From contig CM029374.1 in assembly GCA_017165825.1 (NCBI GenBank), forward strand, positions 2,455,910 through 2,519,909: a stretch of DNA of 64,000 nt, read 5' to 3'. Position numbers and translations under genes: made by a program. The notes under the pieces were generated by a model, which searched no databases, was not told the origin of the DNA, and saw only the letters and a list, made by a program, of their open reading frames with translations. This document shows positions 13,361 to 24,012 of this stretch, in pieces. The DNA comes from Hepsetus odoe. Taxonomy: Eukaryota > Chordata > Actinopteri > Characiformes > Hepsetidae. The first letter of the stretch is position 1. Each line of letters opens with the position of its first letter.

Positions 13361-13361
<1 letters not shown>
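12781..13361. mobile_element. Fold-back Tc1-like element, copy 1
   Basis: Both arms carry the same transposase 3' end in opposite orientation. The left arm (12781-13100, read on the minus strand) contains PQSPDLNII followed by VWITxRDRR-like sequence, then a segment close to VPRRIDAVLKAKGGHTKY, the usual Tc1 transposase C-terminus, with stops and frame breaks. The right arm repeats the C-terminal segment on the plus-to-right side and closes with TTTCTGAAAGCATTCTTTG and GCACAGTAC, matching the terminal repeat of the copy at 57204. The left terminus is eroded (CCAAAAGTTTTGAGCAGG against AAAAGTTTTAGGCAGG). It ends directly on a (TA)n run. Non-autonomous and dead. Confidence 0.8.

Positions 13362-13411
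<50 letters not shown>
13361..13411. repeat. (TA)n(CA)n microsatellite
   Basis: About 12 TA followed by about 14 CA repeats, starting at the TA target base pair of the Tc1-like element before it. Confidence 0.95.
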
Positions 13412-13559
13412 TGAACTGTATAGAGTGGCTCCAGGCTCAGGTCCAGCTGCTCACACACTGCACTGCTACTCAGACCCTGGAGACTCCAGATTTAATCTGT
13501 TATTTTAATAAAATAAATCTAAGATAATTGGGTCTTTCACAATGCGGGTTCTTTAAGAT

Positions 13560-14039
13560 GCTCTTTACGGTGAACTCCACTCCATCCCAACTGCTCTCTT
13601 CAGAAAGTTTCCATCACTGAGGGGAAACCCTCCTCTCTCTGTCCCAGCAGGGGCAGGATGTGTGCGATTGTGTTTATGTGTCCTGATAACAGCCAACCAA
13701 GTTTAATGGGCTCCTCCCGCTGCTCGCTGGAGCTGGAGTAGATTACACTTCAGCACGTGCACCATTTAAACCCTTATTTCCCCCATTAGCCCTAAAGAGG
13801 CTCCCTCTCCCTTCAACCTGGCAGATCATTCACGGCAGATCCCAGCTGTCTGCACGGATTGAGTAGCTGTGTGTGCGGAACGTGCTGGTGGGACCCCGGA
13901 TTAGATAAGGACACGACTCTGCGGCACGAACAGGCCTGGACGGCTTTTCTGCTCGATTCTGGCTGGAGGGCCCAACCCTGTTTGGGGGATCAGGCCCGGG
14001 CTGAGGGGTCCGCCAAAGAAAGGGAAGGGCAGAGGGAGG
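13560..14039 (+). other. GC-rich block ending in a perfect splice donor
   Basis: GC-rich compared with its flanks and free of recognised repeats. It closes with GCAGAGGGAG|GTGAGTGAGG at 14039, a full-consensus 5' splice site. Upstream frames on the plus strand (13859-14092) lack an ATG near the start, so if this is transcribed it would best fit a non-coding first exon or an internal exon of unknown phase. A pyrimidine-rich stretch (CCCTCTCCCTTCAACC, 13802-13817) could serve as part of an acceptor. Strand choice rests on the donor only; a minus-strand frame of 106 codons (13830-14150) also exists. No protein family recognised. Confidence 0.25.
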
Positions 14040-14291
14040 TGAGTGAGGAGCATCAGCATGAGATTTCACCTCTTTCGGTTCAATACACGTGAAGGAATAA
14101 AGAGGCCTTGTTCTTTCTCCTCGACTTACATCCTGAAGATGTACAGGCATGTGGCTCGTGGGTCTAAAGCAGTCGCATCGGCGTGCAGCTGGAAGTCCTG
14201 TGGAAACGTGGTTGTGATGTCACAACCGTGATGAATGCAAAGGGATTGAAGGGAATGGACTTCAAAACCATTTTTACTGAAAAAGGCTAAA

Positions 14292-14316
14292 CGTGTGTGT
14301 GTGTGTGTGTGTGTGT
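14292..14316. repeat. (GT)n microsatellite
   Basis: Pure GT run of about 12 copies. Confidence 0.95.
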
Positions 14317-14667
14317 AACATAGCAAGTGCACATGTTCTCCATGTGTCTGTGGGGTTCCTCCGAGTGCTCCCCTTTCCTGCCGCAGTACAAACACGAGTG
14401 GAAAGACGGATAATATGGACCCTTTAAAGCACATGGGCTCTCTCAGAACTAGAAAAGCAAAATTAAATTTTAGGCAGATTTTACTTCATGTAGCAGCAGA
14501 GGGAATATGTGGTGAAACCTGTCATCTCGGAGAAATAATGGCTTAGTAATATTTTGATGAATCTTTTGCTGGTGGGCTCAGAGAGCAAATCAGATGTTAG
14601 CACTGAAGACACCTGCTTCCATTCACCAGCACTGTAATCCGAGTCTCTGCTTCCTCTTCCAGTTGCT

Positions 14668-15056
14668 CCCGTTTAGGGGTCACGCCTCAGCGGATCGTCC
14701 CGTCCTCTGCATCTTCCTCCTTCAAACTGACCACCTGCATGTCCTCTCTCACCACGTCCATGAACCTCCTCTTTGGTCTTCCTCTTCTCCTCTTTCCTGG
14801 CAGCTCCCAGTCTCTCCTCTGGACGTGTCCAAACCAACGCAACCTTGCTTCTCTAACTTTGTCTCCAAGACATCCAACCTGACCTGTCCCTCTAATATAC
14901 TCATCTCTAATCCTGTCCATCCTCGTCACACCCAACGAACATCTCAGCATCTTTAACTCCGACACTTCCAGCTCTTTTCATCACCGTCTCTAACCTGTAC
15001 AACATAGCTGGTCCCACTATGGTCCTGTAAACCTTCCCTTTTACAGTTCACCACTG
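14668..15056 (-). mobile_element. RTE-like LINE 3' fragment, copy 1
   Basis: The minus strand keeps an open frame at 14687-14965 that reads like the C-terminal tail of an RTE-type non-LTR retrotransposon: MLRCSLGVTRMDRIRDEYIR, then RLRWFGHVQRRD, then KRRRGRPKRRFMDVVREDMQ and an EDAED end. Known members of the clade have the same LRW.GHV.RR and RGRPK blocks after the reverse transcriptase. Only this tail is left; upstream coding sequence beyond about 15056 is not recognisable, so the copy is 5' truncated. Related fragments lie at 24013, 35955 and 62893. The exact clade name is from memory of family motifs and would need a database check. Confidence 0.8.
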
Positions 15057-17150
15057 TAATCTGAGTGTATTTTTCTAAAATGAACCATTTCCCCCAAAAG
15101 GAAATGACATACATCTCATTTATGCAGAACAAAATTTTAAAAATAAAGCAGCCCCTTTAAATTTAAAGAGGAACGGATGAGATGAAGCAGGTACTGGGTG
15201 GTAATTGTTAAGACGGGCTCCTTGGGCTAAAACATCCGAACTCATCACAATGTATTGCTGTATTCACACGTTTTTGTAAAAAATAAATGCTTCCTCTTCA
15301 CACAGATGACTTCACATGGTTTAGTTTTTTTATAATCAGACCTGTGTGCTGTATAAGGTTTATGTTTATTTACAGACAGATCCTGCTGGGTGCGTTCAAA
15401 TGTTTATCTCAAGTCTGCACCTCGCAAACAGATAATAACCCGGCTATGATGATTAATCATCCGTGCCCTGCGGGCCGGGACACCCACCTGTGATGGATGG
15501 AGCAGCAGCTGGGAAATGCAGAAAGGCGGTCTTATGTGCATTACAGAGCGAGACCCGGCCGGCAGCAGGGTTTTCAATTTACTTACTCTATTACAACACA
15601 GTAACCTTGGTGACGTGTACTTTAGTAGCACACGGTCACGACTGCACAAAGTTGAAGCAAACCCTGAAAGATGCCACCTTCCACCACCAGACAGAAACTA
15701 TATGTTCTGTTAAATAAAGACGGGTATTAGTGAGAACATAAACATCCGGGTTATATTCTCTGTCCTGTCTGTACGTTTTAAGTCAACTCTTGTCCAAACA
15801 AAGTGCCCCTAAATTACAAGATGGTCCTGAGCCTGTTTCTCCCTCAAAGCTGCACTTCTCTCTTATTCCACTTTCTAAGATCTCAGATTTCTTTCCCCTC
15901 TTACTTTCAGCTCATTCAGATTCTAATAAAATACCCCCACCTCCACTCATGAACATTATAAAGTTTATATTCTTTCGGTTTAATGCACATCTTAGAATCT
16001 GGGCACCGTATGTTAAAAACATTGTAGTCTTTATAATCTTTCATTTCAACAAAAATCTATCGCAGTCAGCTTCTAAATTTTCAGTTCAAAAGAAATTTCC
16101 CCTGCCTCTTTTACACTCGTTCTTTTAAATGAATAAAATGTTCAGAAACGAAGTGGTTTTGCTGTAACATGCGCCTTTCACAGCGGTGATAAATGGAACC
16201 AGAGGTCTGCCTCTAAAAGCTCCCTTTCAGAAATGTATCACACTACGAATTACTGCCGAGACATTGTTTTCGACATCTTTGAGAAAGGTTTGGTATAAAA
16301 TGTTTTTTTTTTTTATCTTCTCATGGTGGAGGTGTACAGGCATAAAAAGCCTCTAAAAAAAGAGTGTTTTTCAGACTTCACCAGCTTCATCACGTATCAA
16401 ACTCGGACATTACATGCAGGTTCCAGGCTGGTTTGGCCTGGCAAGTAAATCTATTTGTGTTCTAGTCATCGTGACCCCTCACGTCAGACCGCCATGGATT
16501 CAGCCACGGAATTATGCAGAAATTCTGCAAAGTTGGTGGAACTTAAGAAGTTGGGAAGTTGCGATGTGATAATTGGTGGGGTACATGCTACTATCATTCG
16601 TCAGCTGCACAAGCCAAGCTTTTATTTGAAGCTTTAAGGATCTGGAAACCATCTGCCCATTCCTTTCTTCTGCCTTTTCATAAATTCTACCAAACACCCC
16701 TCATTAACACTGTTCCACATGAGGGCAAGCAGTCGATCTCTATGAAAAGATACGCCCACACCAAAACCAATCAAGACCGTGTTTAGCGCAGCAGCTCACA
16801 ATTACACATTCATGCATCACTACCGGCCCGGCTACGGGAGATAAATCATCTGAGCCGAAGAACCGTGTTGATATAAGAGTGATATCTGACAGAAAAAGAT
16901 AAGGACTCCATGAGAAGATAGTTTTTTCTGCTTTTTCTTTCACACAACCTGCATGTCTTTAATGAAAAACAGTGGAAGAATCCAAACGGCTCTATATTCA
17001 CCTTCCTCCTTGATTTTTCATCTCCTTTAATGACATGAATAGCCTAGAAACCGATTGAAGCAATTCCTTTCCATTCTCCAGCCGTGCTTTCCACTCTCCC
17101 CATCTGTCTGTTAATAACAATCTGAATCAGAGGAGCCTCGTAGGCATGAC
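15057..17150. other. Unassigned DNA, no feature supported
   Basis: Mixed-composition DNA with a T run near 16300-16313. Open frames at 15463-15717, 15790-16128 and 16455-16637 have no splice context or codon bias that would support them. CTCTAAAAGCTCCC and similar AT-rich words occur but form no repeat. Confidence 0.4.
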
Positions 17151-17162
17151 GGGGGGGGGGGG
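17151..17162. repeat. Poly(G) run
   Basis: Twelve consecutive G. Confidence 0.95.
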
Positions 17163-17404
17163 TAAAAGGATTGTGTAAAAGACAGAAAGCAAGAAATGGG
17201 AAAATAGAGGGCTAGAGGTAAAGAGGCTGAGAAAAGTGAAACTTTAAAAGAAGCAGGCGTGGCTAAAGATCTGTGAATTTATTAATGATACACCAAATAC
17301 ACACACAAAAAACGAGCCCTTGATGAGTGAATTTCTAAATTTTAGAAATTTTAGGTGCACTCAGCTCGTATAAACTGCTTAGAAAACCTGAAGGTTGACA
17401 GCGT

Positions 17405-17662
17405 AAGGCAGCATGTGTGCAACTCTTGGGGAAGAGCTGGAGTGGCATCTGGGATCCAGAATTAATTATCCAGCATCAACACCTGACTTCGCTCGTGCTC
17501 TCATGACTGCAACCAAATCCTCAGTTATGTTCCAACATCTAGCCTTCCTAGCAAAGTACAAGATTTCATTGCTGCAAATTGGGGACAGTCTCCATTTTTG
17601 CATTGCTTACTTCAGAAGCAGCTCTGGAACAGTGGGTGTCTGCACACTTTTGGACATGTAGC
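17405..17662 (+). mobile_element. Tc1-like element 3' end, second family, copy 1
   Basis: Plus-strand frame 17413-17661 begins LGEELEWHLGSRINYPASTP and continues with MFQHL, matching the tail of a common fish Tc1-like transposase, and ends in the right terminal repeat, here GCACACTTTTGGACATGTAG. The C-terminal segment after MFQHL is scrambled by substitutions. No left half is visible, so this is a truncated fossil. The frame is open for 82 codons by chance survival. Confidence 0.7.
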
Positions 17663-18030
17663 ACTGTTTGTTCGACAGTAGGGTGTTGTCCAGCATCAAC
17701 GTAGAGTGAGAGATGTGTGCAATGTGAAGAGTGAGGCAGACATAAGAACAGATCTAGCACAATGTTGTCGTCCAGGGAAGCCTTGGTGATGAATTCTTTC
17801 AAACATGGATGTGAGGAGCAAGTCTAAAATAAGAAATACAAGCCCAACCATGCACAGAAGGAAGAAAAGTGCCACCCTTAACAGTGAGGGACTCTGAATA
17901 TAATGAGTGTCAGGGTGTTGAGATTAGCAGGAACGTTCCATTTATTTTATTTCTGGACTACAGTGATCTGCTCATGGGTTGTATCAGAAACGAAAATGTA
18001 CAGAAACAAAAGGAGATATAAAAAAACACA

Positions 18031-18053
18031 CATATATATATATATATATAATT
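18031..18053. repeat. (TA)n microsatellite
   Basis: CACATATATA run of about ten TA copies. Confidence 0.95.
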
Positions 18054-18230
18054 TATCTATTCCGACATCTAGCCTTCCGAGGAAATGATAAGCTGTTACT
18101 GCTGCAAATGATGGACAATTTGCATATTAATATCATTTATTTCAGAAGCAACTCTGGACAAGCAGGCGTCTACAAACTTTTTCACATTAAGAATGCAAGA
18201 CGTAGCACTGTTTGGTTGACAGGAGAATAC
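18054..18230 (+). mobile_element. Tc1-like element 3' end, second family, copy 2
   Basis: Shares with the copy at 17405 the words CATCTAGCCTTCC, ATTGCTGCAAAT/ACTGCTGCAAAT, TTTCAGAAGCAACTCTGGA and a degenerate CTACAAACTTTTTCACATTA terminus. A closing GTAGCACTGTTTG word also matches the sequence just after copy 1, so the two may be a local duplication rather than two insertions. Confidence 0.6.
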
Positions 18231-18243
18231 AGATTAAAGCCCT

Positions 18244-18708
18244 AGATCGGCGTCCCCAGCCTTTTTTGTGCCGGACGGACCGGTTTCATATAAAACAATA
18301 TTTTCACGGACCGGCATAGAAGCAGCTAAAAACAAAGTGCATTAAATACAACTCATCAATCCGATGAATTAATGGGAGCTCTGAGCTCGTTTCCCCCATG
18401 AGCTGGTCCCATCTGGGAGCAATGGAGACAGCGACACCCGAAGTGTATTACTTATGTCCAGTCTGCTCCGTAATCTGGTTTTGGTCGCTGTCACTGCAGA
18501 AAATCCCGCTTCACAAAGATAGGATGTTGGAAATGGAAGCGAGGTATTGAGTGCCCCAAAGACGTTTGTTTTTTCCGCAATGTTTGCGAGCTTGCAAGCT
18601 TAATTTTTGTCTTTTAGACTCTGATAATCAATCAAATATTTTTTTAATCAGTATTTCTGTGCAGCCCAGTACCAAATGCTGAAATGGTGGTTGGGGACCA
18701 CTGCACTA
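18244..18708 (-). mobile_element. hAT transposon remnant with transposase C-terminus
   Basis: Ends are imperfect inverted repeats: GCGTCCCCAGCC on the left and GGTTGGGGACCACTGCA on the right, the CAGxGGTCCCCAACC type of hAT terminus. The minus strand between about 18370 and 18620 reads with frame damage as SYLCEAGFSAVTATKTRLRS followed by RLDISNTLRVSLSPLLPD, the C-terminal hAT dimerisation region known from ZBED5/Charlie-like transposases. The N-terminal zinc finger and catalytic core are missing, so it is a non-autonomous deletion derivative. I see no clear 8-bp target duplication. Confidence 0.75.
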
Positions 18709-19168
18709 AATGTACGTGTTTTTGGAGTTGCAAGAATTTCAGTAGAACCTTAAATAAAAAACAGGATGTCACAGACATTAGCCACAGTTCTTCAAAGATT
18801 CTTCAAGGTTTGCCCAGTTTCTGGAAAGTGATCTGTGCACGGTTTACAGGACAGCTTTAATTAGATAGACCATCAGATAAATCGGTGTGTTCATTTGATA
18901 AGGGATTAAAGAAAGACTTGTGCTTTCAAAGATGACATGCTGATGCGGTTTGATATGTTTGATGCCTAAAACTAGCCTCAGGTGATCCACGTCCCTGAAA
19001 GGCTCCAAAAAGTATAAATCACAGGCATAATGCATTCAGGAGAAAATATGAAGGTGTCTAACCATAGCCAAAACATTCAGCCTCAAGCACAAAGTGAAGA
19101 AGTTCTGATCTGGTGCCTAAAACTGTCCACAGGTCTTACTGTACCAACTTTAGTCTTACTGGCTTCAG
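18709..19168. other. Unassigned DNA between hAT remnant and exon candidate
   Basis: No repeat family or exon recognised apart from frames continuing into the candidate at 19169. Confidence 0.35.
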
Positions 19169-19278
19169 AAAAGGCCCAACAGATCAACCCGTCCAGCAAA
19201 AGACAATCTGAGGAAGAGATGAACCAAGCCTACAAAGAACTTCTCGATCAAATCAGATCTGAGCTTCGGTTGCACTAA
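19169..19278 (+). CDS. Possible terminal exon, unknown product
   Basis: A plausible acceptor (TTAGTCTTACTGGCTTCAG) is followed by an open frame that reads KAQQINPSSKRQSEEEMNQ, then AYKELLDQIRSELRLH and a TAA. The peptide is hydrophilic, glutamate/lysine-rich and would form a helix, which is unlike the serine/leucine noise frames around it. The same frame is open upstream to 19030, so the exon start is uncertain. Third positions are only about half G or C, and I recognise no family. It could be chance or a piece of an old element. What would decide it is an alignment to other fish genomes. Confidence 0.2.
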
Positions 19279-19839
19279 AGGGCTAAACGGTTTCATCCTG
19301 CAAAGGAGGAAATTATGAATGTCTAACAAGAATTTTTAATCTCCATTAAAAAAGGAAATCAGTTTCCACCATTGGCCTACTCCGATGAAAAATGCCTTCG
19401 GCTGCTCTCATCCATAAAATTTTTTTTCCAAAGCGACATCCCTCACGAGCAGAGAACAACGTTAGCCTGGACCGTTCGTGCTCGTGATTCACTAAAATAA
19501 AACAGACTGTATATTCCTTCCAGCTCGCCCAGAGACAGAACCGATGCCAACAGGAACAGATCCACATGGAAATCAGGCTTAATGATGAGCCTCTAATTGA
19601 CTTGAATGGAAACAAAAGTAAAAGTACATTCTGTAAGTCTCTGTCTCGCTCTGATCTTCTCAAGAAGACACTTGATCCTGTTGTCTTCTGTGAGGTGTTC
19701 TTTCAAGCGTTCTTTCCGTAAATAAAGACTTTGCAAACAGTTTTGTTTGCATGGTGCTTATTTCCTCTGCTGATGGGTAACGGAGATCAAAGAGGTCAAA
19801 TGGTGCCAGAGCCGTAAGAGACTCCCATGATGCTCTTTG

Positions 19840-20060
19840 GCACTCTGTTTACGACCTGTGGGCTCATTAAAACGCTTGGCATGGCTCTCTTCCTTGCCAA
19901 TCAAATTCAACAGGAATTCCCATTGGATGCTAAAATGACTGATAAATATGCAAATGAGCTCGAAGCTGTCAGGAGAGATTTGATGTGACGTTGTCATCGC
20001 TCTCGAAGCCGTCATTACCGCATTAGCATGCGGGAGTTCGGTGACAAACAGAATCAATGG
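19840..20060. promoter_or_regulatory. Conserved-non-coding-like segment with octamer
   Basis: Repeat-free stretch rich in homeodomain-type and POU-type words, including a perfect ATGCAAAT octamer at 19948-19955 next to TGATAAAT. No open frame of note. Calling it regulatory is inference from composition; conservation cannot be seen here. Confidence 0.25.
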
Positions 20061-20099
20061 ATTATGCCGAAGTGAAGACATTCAGACGTTGTGACAGTC

Positions 20100-20404
20100 A
20101 AGCAGACAATCAGGCAGACGCTCGCCGATCCTGCTGCGTCGATTTTAATCAGACCGCGCTGCTGCTGTCAGTCACGTCACTCTGCTGATGGAAGTTGAGA
20201 GAATTACGGGATGGGATTATCAGCGTTCATTGTGTTACCGTAGTAACCGCTCATTATACTTTACAGTGTAGTCCAGAGGAGAACACTTTCTGTCTTGGTT
20301 CCTCTCTGTGGTTCTTCCTGCTCTTAGGAAGTTTCTTTTAAAAAGATTCTTAGTGGAGTTTCTTCTCTTCTTTTGAAAGCCTTTTTCTCAACATAACTAA
20401 CCCA
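20100..20404. repeat. Isolated minisatellite-like unit and flank
   Basis: TGTCTTGGTTCCTCTCTGTGG at 20291, followed by a CTGCTCTTAGGAAGTTTC word, matches units of the 55-bp array at 21028. The rest of the stretch is unassigned. Confidence 0.45.
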
Positions 20405-21010
20405 AACACAAGGCAGCCTTTCCAGCCTTCATCTACAGGCCACCAGGACCCTCCTCACAGTTCCTAGAGGAGTTCAGCGATTTCCTAGCAAGACTGGCAG
20501 TGCAAATGAAGTAATAATTGTTGGTGACTTTAATATCCATGTAGAGAAAGACTCAAGACTCAGTGAAATAAGCCTTTAACTTTATCCTTATCCAGAATTT
20601 AATGGTGCCACTCACTGTCATAATTATACTTATCCTTAATCCTTACACGAGGTGTCCAAGTTGACAATATAGCCATTATTCTCCAGTCTGCAGTAATCTC
20701 AGATCACCATCTCATCACATATGAGATCCACAACAGCTCTCATTTATATACATCACTTCGTGATCATGTTAGCCCCACAATAACGTTCTCCGCAGCCTAT
20801 AGTTTTATCGAAAACCTTCCAGAGCTGATCAACACTTATTAGATCACCATCTGGTCCAGAAGAGCTGGATAATCTCACTGAAAGTGTAGAGCACACATTT
20901 CATTCTACAGTAGATAATGTGGCACCGTTAAAACGTGAATTAGAATTAGATACAAAAAAGCTTGTTCCATGGTACACTAACCAAACACGTGCTCTAAAGC
21001 AAAACAGTTA
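20405..21010 (+). mobile_element. L2/Rex1-like LINE endonuclease fragment
   Basis: Plus-strand pieces in broken frames read PAFIYRPPGPSSQFLEEFSD, then VIIVGDFNIHVE, then an ISDHHLITYE block. These are the conserved stretches of the apurinic-like endonuclease of L2/CR1-group LINEs: the GDFN motif and the catalytic SDH motif. Frame breaks after DFNIHVE and a stop before the later part show it is dead. No reverse transcriptase follows; the next DNA is an unrelated tandem repeat. Confidence 0.8.
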
Positions 21011-21027
21011 AAAAGTGCTTTAAAAAA

Positions 21028-21490
21028 AGCATCTTGGTTCTTCTCAGTGGTTCTTCTTTGTGCTCTTACACTCTGTGCTCTTGGGTCTTGGTTCCTCTGT
21101 GTTTATTCACCATTCTCTTGGCAGTCTGTCCTGGTTCTTCTCAACATTTCTTCACGCTCTTATGGATTCCTTCCTCTTGAGTCTTGGCTCCTCTTGGTGT
21201 TTATTCATTCTGCTGTTAGGAATCTTTCCTTTTGGGTCTTGGGTCCCCTCAGTGATTCTTCAACATTCTCTTAGAGTCTTTCTTTGTGAATCTCGATTCC
21301 TCTCCATGTTGATCCATTATGCTCATTGAGAATCATTTGCGTTGAATCTTGGTTCCTCTAAGTTGTTCATCATCATGTTCTTGAGGAGTCTTTCCTTGCA
21401 AGTCTTGGTTCTTCTCAGTGATTTTTCTACATACGGCATATTCTCCATCGTGCTCTTAAAAAAATCTTCCTCTTTGAGTCTTGGTTCCCC
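21028..21490. repeat. Diverged minisatellite, period about 55 bp
   Basis: The word TCTTGG(T/C)(T/C)C recurs at 21032, 21086, 21129, 21182, 21237, 21291 (as TCTCGA), 21347, 21403 and 21479, that is mostly every 53 to 56 bases. Each unit also holds a TTCTT/TTCAT word and a (G)AGTCTTTCC word near its end. A similar unit stands alone at about 20293, before the LINE fragment, so the LINE may have been inserted into the array. Confidence 0.75.
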
Positions 21491-21859
21491 AACACATGAT
21501 AGCGAAGAACATTTTTATAGTTGAAAGAACCTCCACCATAGATTCAATTAGCCTTTTGTTTTCCTTTCCAGAACCATATTTTAGAACCTCAATTGGTAGT
21601 ACAGCCTATGGTACATATTTACCAGGCTTATTTTGTTGTACTTTTCAGCCAGCAGGCATAAGAACGTGCAGTCTTTGAGATTCTGACCTTGTTTTGTCAG
21701 CTGAAGTTTCTTCATCTGCAGTCCACAGTGAAAATGGTTTCTCTCATAGTGACAGAACTGCATAAGACACTCTTTTCTCTCCTGTCTTCCCTCACAACAG
21801 CCCCTTCCCAATCTTAACAAGAACATTTCTTTCTGAAATGGTCATTTAAAAGTGTCTCG

Positions 21860-22150
21860 GCGACCACATATGTAGCCTGAGGGGCTTGGCATGAATAATG
21901 TCAGTCATTTGTTTTATGACTCGCATCAATATTTATTGAAAATCAAATCGAGTGAATTTTTTTAATGGTTGCTATTTTCCAAAAGAATAAATGGGAGCAA
22001 GGCCTTTCACACATCTCCTGAGGCCAAACATCATTCAGATGTGTTATTATTAATATGCAAGTGATTTCAGACGGCTCACTCTGCCGTTCACACCGGCAGC
22101 CCAGAGAAATGGATCATTTCTGTTGCCTCTGAACTAAAGACCTCCTGCAC
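21860..22150. promoter_or_regulatory. Conserved-non-coding-like segment
   Basis: No repeat match. AT-rich core with TTTTATGACTC, ATCAATATTTATTG and TATTATTAATATGCAAGTGA words, flanked by balanced-composition DNA. Typical look of a developmental enhancer; inference only. Confidence 0.25.
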
Positions 22151-23284
22151 CTTCATGTACTTGGTTATACATCCGTTCCTTGGTGTTTCTGTTTGTTCTG
22201 CATGTCATTTTCATGTGGGGGTTTTCTTTTTATCACTGGCTGTGCTCCAGGGAGGATTTGGGACAGAACGTGCTGTTCGACGTCCAAATACCTGGGAGAA
22301 GGGGATAAAGTCTCACTGCGGACTGGATTCATAAGAGTTAACAAAACCCAGGAGAAAATATCTTCAACACATAGAGAACGCTACCTCTCCTTACACAGTC
22401 ATGTCACAAAAGCTCCTGTTTGGCTGTTATGATGTACTTGATTAGAAAAAAAAACGGGGGACAGTCTGTAAGTCTTAACACTCCTACGTCCTAAAGAAGA
22501 TGCAGGTTGTTCCTGTCGACTAACTTTTCTCACTGCAGTGACGTGTTTTTGCAAAGGCTCTTTCTGGAAAGTCAGGAGAGCTCCTTTTAAAGTATTTCTG
22601 CAGTATTTCCAAAAGCAAGAATAAAAAGATTAAACCTCCCTTGTTCTTCATCTAGAACCCCTGCGATACGCTCAGCGCCGTGATGTTAACGATCATGATG
22701 ACTCGAATCCCTCATTTGAGATTCCCCAGATGCAAAAGAGTCTCATCAAATCAGAGCTCACAGATTGAGTTAGACAGCCGCCACTTTTCCAGGACGTGCA
22801 GGTGTACAGTACAATAAAAACAGCTCGGAGGAAAACAACCCCGCTTTCATCCACAAGCACAGGAGTGAGTAAGCACAACTAGTGCTGCCAAGACGAAGAG
22901 GCTTTGTGTGTGCAGAAAGACAGAGACCGTGGAGGGAGAGTGAGTAATACACAGAAGTAGGGAAAGTAAAAAAAAAAAAGAAAATGGAAAGGGGGTCAGA
23001 GAGAGAGAGAGAATTAGAAAAATAAAGTAAGGAAATAAAGGATTAGAGTGCATGGATGGATGGAGATGGAGAGATAGATAATCAAATTATCATAGCTCTG
23101 CTAATGAACAAGGACCGACCTTGTGGTCGATCAGAAGCTCCTGAGTGGGATGTTGACATATAGAGCCTGCCAGGCCCACAGCCTGGCACAGAAACACATT
23201 ACTGCAGGGCACTGCTCATATTTGGAGCACGTCCTTTCAAGGGTTAGGCTCATGGGATCATGGATCCTTACAAATGTTGACACT
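22151..23284. other. Unassigned DNA with a (GA)n tract
   Basis: GAGAGAGAGAGA at about 22999-23011 and a following purine-rich stretch. Minus-strand leucine/serine-rich frame 22847-23053 is a by-product of that. Nothing else supported. Confidence 0.4.
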
Positions 23285-23600
23285 TCCATCCATCCATTAT
23301 CTGAGCCATTTATCCTCACTTAACACTTACCCGCCATGCGATGGACCGGCAACCTGTTCCAGGTTCTTGCTCTTGGAGCCCCAGGATATGTTCCAGCACC
23401 CCCGCTTGAGAATATCCTAGGGCTCCAAGAGCAGGAACCCAGAACAGGCTGCTAGTCCATCACATGGCGGACTATCACATGGTCACACCTAGGAGACAAT
23501 TAAGCATCTCCAGTTCAGCCTTTGGACTGTAGGAGGAAACCAGAGCACCTAGAGAACATGCAAACATGACAAAGAAAAGGCCCAGGCTGGGCATCGAACC
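23285..23600 (+). mobile_element. CATCCATCC-type fish interspersed repeat with internal palindrome
   Basis: Opens with CCATCCATCCATTATCTGAG and contains, further on, TTTGGACTGTAGGAGGAAACC, AGAACATGCAAAC and CAGGCTGGGCATCGAACC, the block order of a very common but poorly classified fish repeat. Two oppositely oriented pieces meet at 23331-23470 to give a stem of about 59 bases per arm. No protein is coded. Confidence 0.7.
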
Positions 23601-24012
23601 TTCTCACTTTGAGGACCAAACATGCCACCAAAATAAATCTACAATTATATACTCACAGTCTACACAGAACTCATCTTTTGAACATGCTGTGCCAGTCTGG
23701 CAATGCCAACATCATTCCCTGCCTTCGATTCATTTGGGCTCTTCAGCCTCCTGATGCTCTCACTGGCAACAGTGACAAACCTCAGATGCAAATGTCAGAT
23801 CCAAATCAGCCCTAGACCTTTCGCTGGCTCCCTTGTGCCCGAACGACACACATCGGCCTCGGAAACAAAAGAGCTGCCAGCTGTTCACCCCGAGTGCAGC
23901 CTCCTAAAATAGACGCTTTGTCTAAAGGGCCGTGGTTTCTATGCGGTTCACTGGACACAGCTGTAAATATTGAACTTGAAGTTTATTCATCCTTCCATTT
24001 AAAATTCGACTA
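23601..24012. other. Unassigned DNA
   Basis: Overlapping plus frames 23566-23912 have no support. No feature. Confidence 0.4.
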
